Origin: Ariolimax columbianus
Taxonomy: Eukaryota; Mollusca; Gastropoda; Stylommatophora; Arionidae
DNA: 64,000 bases
Direction: 5' to 3'
Assembly (NCBI GenBank): GCA_036924085.1
Contig: JAVGWX010000002.1
Coordinates: forward strand, 89,044,941 to 89,108,940
Made by a program: the position numbers and the translations under genes. The notes beneath the pieces were generated by a model that saw only the letters and a program-made list of their open reading frames with translations, searched no databases and was not told the DNA's origin. This document shows positions 56,701 through 64,000 of the stretch, one piece after another; position 1 is the stretch's first letter, and each line of letters starts with the position of its first letter.

Positions 56701-59200
56701 ATATCCATGGTTCTAGTGCCACAAGGAGGCAAATCTGATGTTTACCAATAGGCTGTATGAAGACATCCATTGTTCTAGTGCCACAAGGAGACAAATCTGA
56801 TGTTTACCAATAGACTGTATGAAGACGTCCTAGTGCCACAAGGAGACAAATCTGATGTTTACCAATAGACTGTATGGAGACGTCCTAGTGCCACTAGGAG
56901 ACAAATCTGATGTTTACCAATAGACTGTATGAAGACGTCCATGGTTCTAGTGCCACAAGGAGACAAATCTGATGTTTACCAATAGGCTGTATGAAGACAT
57001 CCATGGTTCTAGTGCCACAAGGAGACAAATCTGATGTTTACCAATAGACTGTATGAAGACGTCCTAGTGCCTTAAGGAGACAAATCTCATGTTTACCAAT
57101 AGACTGTATGAAGACGTCCTAGTGCCACAAGGAGACAAATCTGATGTTTACCAATAGACTGTATGAAGACATTCATGGTTCTAGTGCCACAAGGAGACAA
57201 ATCTTATGTTTACCAATAGGCTGTATGAAGACATCCATGGTTCTAGTGCCTCAAGGAGACAAATCTGATGTTTACCAATAGGCTGTATGAAGACATCCAT
57301 GGTTCTAGTGCCTCAAGGAGACAAATCTGATGTTTACCAATAGACTGTATGAAGACGTCCTAGTGCCACAAGGAGACAAATCTGATGTTTACCAATAGAC
57401 TGTATGAAGACGTCCTAGTGCCACTAGGAGACAAATCTGATGTTTACCAACAGACTGTATGAAGACGTCCATGGTTCTAGTGCCACAAGGAGACAAATCT
57501 GATGTTTACCAATAGGCTGTATGAAGACATCCATGGTTCTAGTGCCACAAGGAGACAAATCTGATGTTTACCAATAGGCTGTATGAAGACATCCATGTCT
57601 CTAGTGCCACAAGGAGACAAATCTGATGTTTACCAATAGGCTGTATGAAGACATCCATGGTTCTAGTGCCACAAGGAGAAAAATCTGATGTTTACCAATA
57701 GACTGTATTAAGACGTCCTAGTGCCACAAGGAGACAAATCTGATGTTTACCAATAGGCTGTATGAAGAGGTCCTAGTGCTACAAGGAGACAAATCTGATG
57801 TTTACCAATAGGCTGTATGAAGACGTCCTAGTGCCACAAGGAGACAAATCTGATGTTTACCAATAGGCTGTATGAAGACGTCCTAGTGCTACAAGGAGAC
57901 AAATCTGATGTGTACCAATAGGCTGTATGAAGACATTCTAGTGCTACAAGGAGACAAATCTGATGTTTACCAATAGGCTGTATGGAGACATCCTAGTGCT
58001 ACAATGAGACAAATCTGATGTTTACCAATAGACTGTATGAAGACATCCTAGTGCCACAAGGAGACAAATCTGATGTTTACCAATAGACTGTATGAAGACG
58101 TCCTAGTGCCACAAGGAGACAAATCTGATGTTTACCAATAGGCTGTATGAAGACATCCATAGTTCTAGTGCCACAAGGAGACAAATCTGATGTTTACCAA
58201 TAGGCTGTATGAAGACATCCATGGCTCTAGTGCCACAAGGAGACAAATCTGATGTTTAACAATAGGCTGTATGAAGACATCCATGGTTCTAGTGCCACAA
58301 GGAGAAAAATCTGATGTTTACCAATAGACTGTATGAAGACGTCCTAGTGCCACAAGGAGACAAATCTGATGTTTACCAATAGGCTGTATGAAGACATCCT
58401 AGTGCCACAAGGAGACAAATTTTATGTTTACCAATAGACTGTATGAAGACATCCTAGTGCCACAAGGAGACAAATCTGATGTTTACCAATAGGCTGTATG
58501 AAGACGTCCTAGTGCCACAAGGAGACAAATCTGATGTTTACCAATAGACTGTATGAAGACGTCCTAGTGCCACAAGGAGACAAATCTGATGTTTACCAAT
58601 AGACTGTATGAAGACGTCCTAGTGCCACAAGGAGACAAATCTGATGTTTACCAATAGACTGTATGAAGATATCCATGGTTCTAGTGCCACAAGGAGGCAA
58701 ATCTGATGTTTACCAATAGGCTGTATGAAGACATCCATTGTTCTAGTGCCACAAGGAGACAAATCTGATGTTTACCAATAGACTGTATGAAGACGTCCTA
58801 GTGCCACAAGGAGACAAATCTGATGTTTACCAATAGACTGTATGGAGACGTCCTAGTGCCACTAGGAGACAAATCTGATGTTTACCAATAGACTGTATGA
58901 AGACGTCCATGGTTCTAGTGCCACAAGGAGACAAATCTGATGTTTACCAATAGGCTGTATGAAGACATCCATGGTTCTAGTGCCACAAGGAGACAAATCT
59001 GATGTTTACCAATAGGCTGTATGAAGACATCCATGGTTCTAGTGCCACAAGGAGACAAATCTGATGTTTACCAATAGGCTGTATGAAGACATCCATGGTT
59101 CTAGTGCCACAAGGAGACAAATCTGATGTTTACCAATAGACTGTATGAAGACGTCCTAGTGCCTTAAGGAGACAAATCTCATGTTTACCAATAGACTGTA
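53760..59200. repeat. Satellite higher-order block of about 2.0 kb, three tandem copies
   Basis: Private variants recur three times: tttaacaatag at 54261, 56291 and 58259 (steps 2030 and 1968), gacattc at 53934, 55964 and 57932 (same steps), gccttaagg at about 55163, 57069 and 59161 (steps 1906 and 2092). The steps differ by multiples of 62, that is, by whole L monomers gained or lost. Confidence 0.8.
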
Positions 59201-62049
59201 TGAAGACGTCCTAGTGCCACAAGGAGACAAATCTGATGTTTACCAATAGACTGTATAAAGACATCCATGGTTCTAGTGCCACAAGGAGACAAATCTGATG
59301 TTTACCAATAGGCTGTATGAAGACATCCATGGTTCTAGTGCCTCAAGGAGACAAATCTGATGTTTACCAATAGACTGTATGAAGACGTCCTAGTGCCACA
59401 AGGAGACAAATCTGATGTTTACCAATAGACTGTATGAAGACGTCCTAGTGCCACAAGGAGACAAATCTGATGTTTACCAATAGACTGTATGAAGACGTCC
59501 ATGGTTCTAGTGCCACAAGGAGACAAATCTGATGTTTACCAATAGGCTGTATGAAGACATCCATGGTTCTAGTGCCACAAGGAGACAAATCTGATGTTTA
59601 CCAATAGGCTGTATGAAGACATCCATGTCTCTAGTGCCACAAGGAGACAAATCTGATGTTTACCAATAGACTGTATGAAGACGTCCTAGTGCCACAAGGA
59701 GACAAATCTGATGTTTACTAATAGACTGTATGAAGACGTCCTAGTGCCACAAGGAGACAAATCTGATGTTTACCAATAGACTGTATGAAGACATCCATGG
59801 TTCTAGTGCCACAAGGAGACAAATCTGATGTTTACCAATAGGCTGTATGAAGACATCCATGGTTCTAGTGCCACAAGGAGACAAATCTGATGTTTACCAA
59901 TAGACTGTATGAAGACGTCCTAGTGCCACAAGGAGACAAATCTGATGTTTACCAATAGACTGTATGAAGACGTCCTAGTGCCACAAGGAGACAAATCTGA
60001 TGTTTATCAATAGACTGTATGAAGACGTCCATGGTTCTAGTGCCACAAGGAGACAAATCTGATGTTTACCAATAGGCTGTATGAAGACATCCATGGTTCT
60101 AGTGCCACAAGGAGACAAATCTGATGTTTACCAATAGGCTGTATGAAGACATCCATGGTTCTAGTGCCACAAGGAGACAAATCTGATGTTTACCAATAGG
60201 CTGTATGAAGACATCCATGGTTCTAGTGCCACAAGGAGACAAATCTGATGTTTACCAATAGACTGTATGAAGACGTCCTAGTGCCACAAAGAGACAAATC
60301 TGATGTTTACCAATAGGCTGTATGAGGACATCCTAGTGCCACAAGGAGACAAATCTTATGTTTACCAATAGACTGTATGAAGACATCCTAGTGCCACAAG
60401 GAGACAAATCTGATGTTTACCAATAGGCTGTATGAAGACGTCCATGGTTCTAGTGCCACAAGGAGACAAATCTGATGTTTACCAATAGACTGTATGAAGA
60501 AATCCTAGTGCTACAATGAGACAAATCTGATGTTTACCAATAGACTGTATGAAGACGTCCTAGTGCCACAAGGAGACAAATCTGATGTTTACCAATAGAC
60601 TGTAATGAAGACGTCCATGGTTCTAGTGCCACAAGGAGACAAATCTAATGTTTACCAATAGGCTGTATGAAGACATCCATGGTTCTAGTGCCACAAGGAG
60701 ACAAATCTGATGTTTACCAATCGACTGTATGAAGACATCCATGGTTCTAGTGCCACAAGGAGACAAATCTGATGTTTACCAATAGACTGTATGAAGACGT
60801 CCTAGTGCCACAAGGAGACAAATCTGATGTTTACCAATAGGCTGTATGAAGACATCCTAGTGCCACAAGGAGACAAATCTGATGTTTACCAATAGGCTGT
60901 ATGAGGACATCCATGGTTCTAGTGCCACAAGGAGACAAATCTGATGTTTACCAATAGGCTGTATGAAGACATCCTAGTGCCACAAGGAGACAAATCTGTT
61001 TACCAATAGGCTGTATGAAGACGTCCATGGTTCTAGTGCCACAAGGAGACAAATCTGATGTTTACCAATAGACTGTATGAAGACATCCTAGTGCTACAAG
61101 GAGACAAATCTGATGTTTACCAATAGACTGTATGAAGACGTCCTAGTGCCACAAAGAGACAAATCTGATGTTTACCAATAGACTGTATGAAGACGTCCTA
61201 GTGCCACAAGGAGACAAATCTGATGTTTACCAATAGACTGTATGAAGACATCCATGGTTCTAGTGCCACAAGGAGACAAATCTGATGTTTACCAATAGGC
61301 TGTATGAAGACATCCATGGTTCTAGTGCCACAAGGAGACAAATCTGATGTTTACCAATAGACTGTATGAAGACGTCCTAGTGCCACAAAGAGACAAATCT
61401 GATGTTTACCAATAGACTGTATGAAGACGTCCTAGTGCCACAAGGAGACAAATCTGATGTTTACCAATAGACTGTATGAAGACGTCCCTGGTTCTAGTGC
61501 CACAAGGAGACAAATCTGATGTTTACCAATAGGCTGTATGAAGACATCCATTGTTCTAGTGCCACAAGGAGACAAATCTGATGTTTACCAATAGGCTGTA
61601 TGAAGACATCCATGGTTCTAGTGCCATAAGGAGACAAATCTGATGTTTACCAATAGGCTGTATGAAGACATCCATGGTTCTAGTGCCACAAGGAGACAAA
61701 TCTGATGTTTACCAATAGACTGTATGAAGACGTCCTAGTGCCACAAAGAGACAAATCTGATGTTTACCAATAGGCTGTATGAAGACATTCTAGTGCTACA
61801 AGGAGACAAATCTGATGTTTACCAATAGACTGTATGAAGACATCCTAGTGCCACAAGGAGACAAATCTGATGTTTACCAATAGGCTGTATGAAGACGTCC
61901 ATGGTACTAGTGCCACAAGGAGACAAATCTGATGTTTACCAATAGACTGTATGAAGACATCCTAGTGCTACAATGAGACAAATCTGATGTTTACCAATAG
62001 ACTGTATGAAGACGTCCTAGTGCCACAAGGAGACAAATCTGATGTTTAC

Positions 62050-64000
62050 CAATAGGCTGTATGAAGACATCCATTGTTCTAGTGCCACAAGGAGACAAAT
62101 CTGATGTTTACCAATAGACTGTATGAAGACGTCCTAGTGCCACAAGGAGACAAATCTGATGTTTACCAATAGACTGTATGAAGACGTCCTAGTGCCACTA
62201 GGAGACAAATCTGATGTTTACCAATAGACTGTATGAAGACGTCCATGGTTCTAGTGCCACAAGGAGACAAATCTGATGTTTACCAATAGGCTGTATGAAG
62301 ACATCCATGGTTCTAGTGCCACAAGGAGACAAATCTGATGTTTACCAATAGGCTGTATGAAGACATCCATGGTTCTAGTGCCACAAGGAGACAAATCTGA
62401 TGTTTACCAATAGGCTGTATGAAGACATCCATGGTTCTAGTGCCACAAGGAGACAAATCTGATGTTTACCAATAGACTGTATGAAGACGTCCTAGTGCCT
62501 TAAGGAGACAAATCTCATGTTTACCAATAGACTGTATGAAGACGTCCTAGTGCCACAAGGAGACAAATCTGATGTTTACCAATAGACTGTATGAAGACAT
62601 CCATGGTTCTAGTGCCACAAAGAGACAAATCTGATGTTTACCAATAGACTGTATGAAGACGTCCTAGTGCCACAAGGAGACAAATCTGATGTTTACCAAT
62701 AGACTGTATGAAGACGTCCATGGTTCTAGTGCCACAAGGAGACAAATCTGATGTTTACCAATAGGCTGTATGAAGACATCCATTGTTCTAGTGCCACAAG
62801 GAGACAAATCTGATGTTTACCAATAGGCTGTATGAAGACATCCATGGTTCTAGTGCCATAAGGAGACAAATCTGATGTTTACCAATAGGCTGTATGAAGA
62901 CATCCATGGTTCTAGTGCCACAAGGAGACAAATCTGATGTTTACCAATAGACTGTATGAAGACGTCCTAGTGCCACAAAGAGACAAATCTGATGTTTACC
63001 AATAGGCTGTATGAAGACATCCTAGTGCCACAAGGAGACAAATCTTATGTTTACCAATAGACTGTATGAAGACATCCTAGTGCCACAAGGAGACAAATCT
63101 GATGTTTACCAATAGGCTGTATGAAGACGTCCATGGTTCTAGTGCCACAAGGAGACAAATCTGATGTTTACCAATAGACTGTATGAAGACATCCTAGTGC
63201 TACAATGAGACAAATCTGATGTTTACCAATAGACTGTATGAAGACGTCCTAGTGCCACAAGGAGACAAATCTGATGTTTACCAATAGGCTGTATGAAGAC
63301 ATCCATTGTTCTAGTGCCACAAGGAGACAAATCTGATGTTTACCAATAGACTGTATGAAGACGTCCTAGTGCCACAAGGAGACAAATCTGATGTTTACCA
63401 ATAGACTGTATGAAGACGTCCTAGTGCCACTAGGAGACAAATCTGATGTTTACAAATAGACTGTATGAAGACGTCCATGGTTCTAGTGCCACAAGGAGAC
63501 AAATCTGATGTTTACCAATAGGCTGTATGAAGACATCCATGGTTCTAGTGCCACAAGGAGACAAATCTGATGTTTACCAATAGGCTGTATGAAGACATCC
63601 ATGGTTCTAGTGCCACAAGGAGACAAATCTGATGTTTACCAATAGGCTGTATGAAGACATCCATGGTTCTAGTGCCACAAGGAGACAAATCTGATGTTTA
63701 CCAATAGACTGTATGAAGACGTCCTAGTGCCTTAAGGAGACAAATCTCATGTTTACCAATAGACTGTATGAAGACGTCCTAGTGCCACAAGGAGACAAAT
63801 CTGATGTTTACCAATAGACTGTATGAAGACATCCATGGTTCTAGTGCCACAAGGAGACAAATCTGATGTTTACCAATAGACTGTATGAAGACGTCCTAGT
63901 GCCACAAGGAGACAAATCTGATGTTTACCAATTGACTGTATGAAGACGTCCATGGTTCTAGTGCCACAAGGAGACAAATCTGATGTTTACCAATAGGCTG
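62050..64000. repeat. Satellite higher-order block of 1232 bp at right end
   Basis: Variants ccattgttct (about 62071 and 63303), ccactagg (62195 and 63427) and cttaagg (62499 and 63731) all repeat at +1232 bp. The second copy is cut by the window end. Confidence 0.8.

Larger units (their letters stand above)
34909..64000. repeat. Large two-length tandem satellite (55/62-bp monomers, about 500 copies), continues past right edge
   Basis: Head-to-tail array without a foreign insertion over 29.1 kb. Reference monomers: S (55 bp) at 37923-37977, starting gacgtcctagtgccac; L (62 bp) at 38156-38217, starting gacatccatggttctagtg. L equals S plus 7 bp (atggttc or equivalent) after gacRtcc. Other recurrent variants: G/A in gacRtc, A/G in aataRctg, C/T in tgcYaca, gcctca or gccttaa for gccaca, ataat for acaaat (1 bp shorter), and loss of gt in ctgtatg (2 bp shorter). 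All plus frames are closed in each monomer, so the array is non-coding on that strand. Dispersion by unequal exchange is evident from the repeated blocks listed separately. Confidence 0.98.

Noticed and set aside
34909..64000. CRISPR-like repeat array
   Set aside because: There are no unique spacers; the whole period is repeat, and the setting is a eukaryotic genome.

Overview
The window is eukaryotic, nuclear and metazoan. It has spliced genes with GT-AG introns of several kb, dense non-LTR retrotransposon debris, tRNA-derived SINEs, and a very large tandem satellite. The mix of RNase H-bearing I/Nimb-like LINEs, RTE-like LINEs and tRNA SINEs suggests a lophotrochozoan, most likely a mollusc. 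That is an inference from element style, not an identification. Nothing bacterial (operons, ribosome binding sites, CRISPR) is present.

Layout. About 1-25.1 kb is repeat-rich DNA. It carries short exons of an unidentified minus-strand gene, probably encoding a nuclear protein with acidic and lysine/arginine-rich stretches. Exons are supported near 20.0, 14.1, 11.5 and 1.9 kb, with a possible first coding exon at 25.1 kb; the gene runs off the left edge. Between the exons lie broken LINEs, three SINE families, a foldback (MITE-like) family and small tandem repeats. Several insertions are nested and keep readable target-site duplications (TSDs).

25.4-34.0 kb holds one complete, confidently recognised gene: the parvulin peptidyl-prolyl isomerase PIN4 (Par14/EPVH), plus strand. 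It has three coding exons (25444-25563, 30963-31082, 33856-34014), both introns in phase 0, and an intact 132-residue product. Its start lies about 0.3 kb from the candidate minus-strand start at 25127, which suggests a shared bidirectional promoter.

34.9-64.0 kb (about 45% of the window, continuing past the right edge) is one uninterrupted satellite of roughly 500 monomers. Monomers come in two lengths, 55 bp (S) and 62 bp (L), differing by a 7-bp indel. Short-scale variants are reused in long blocks: higher-order copies recur at offsets of 1786, 3782/3961 and 5747 bp on the left, about 1.97-2.03 kb in the middle, and 1232 bp at the right end. This indicates recent unequal exchange. The left edge is more diverged. 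The 85-88-codon minus-strand ORFs in the array are by-products of its periodicity, not genes. The array is the most unusual thing in the window.
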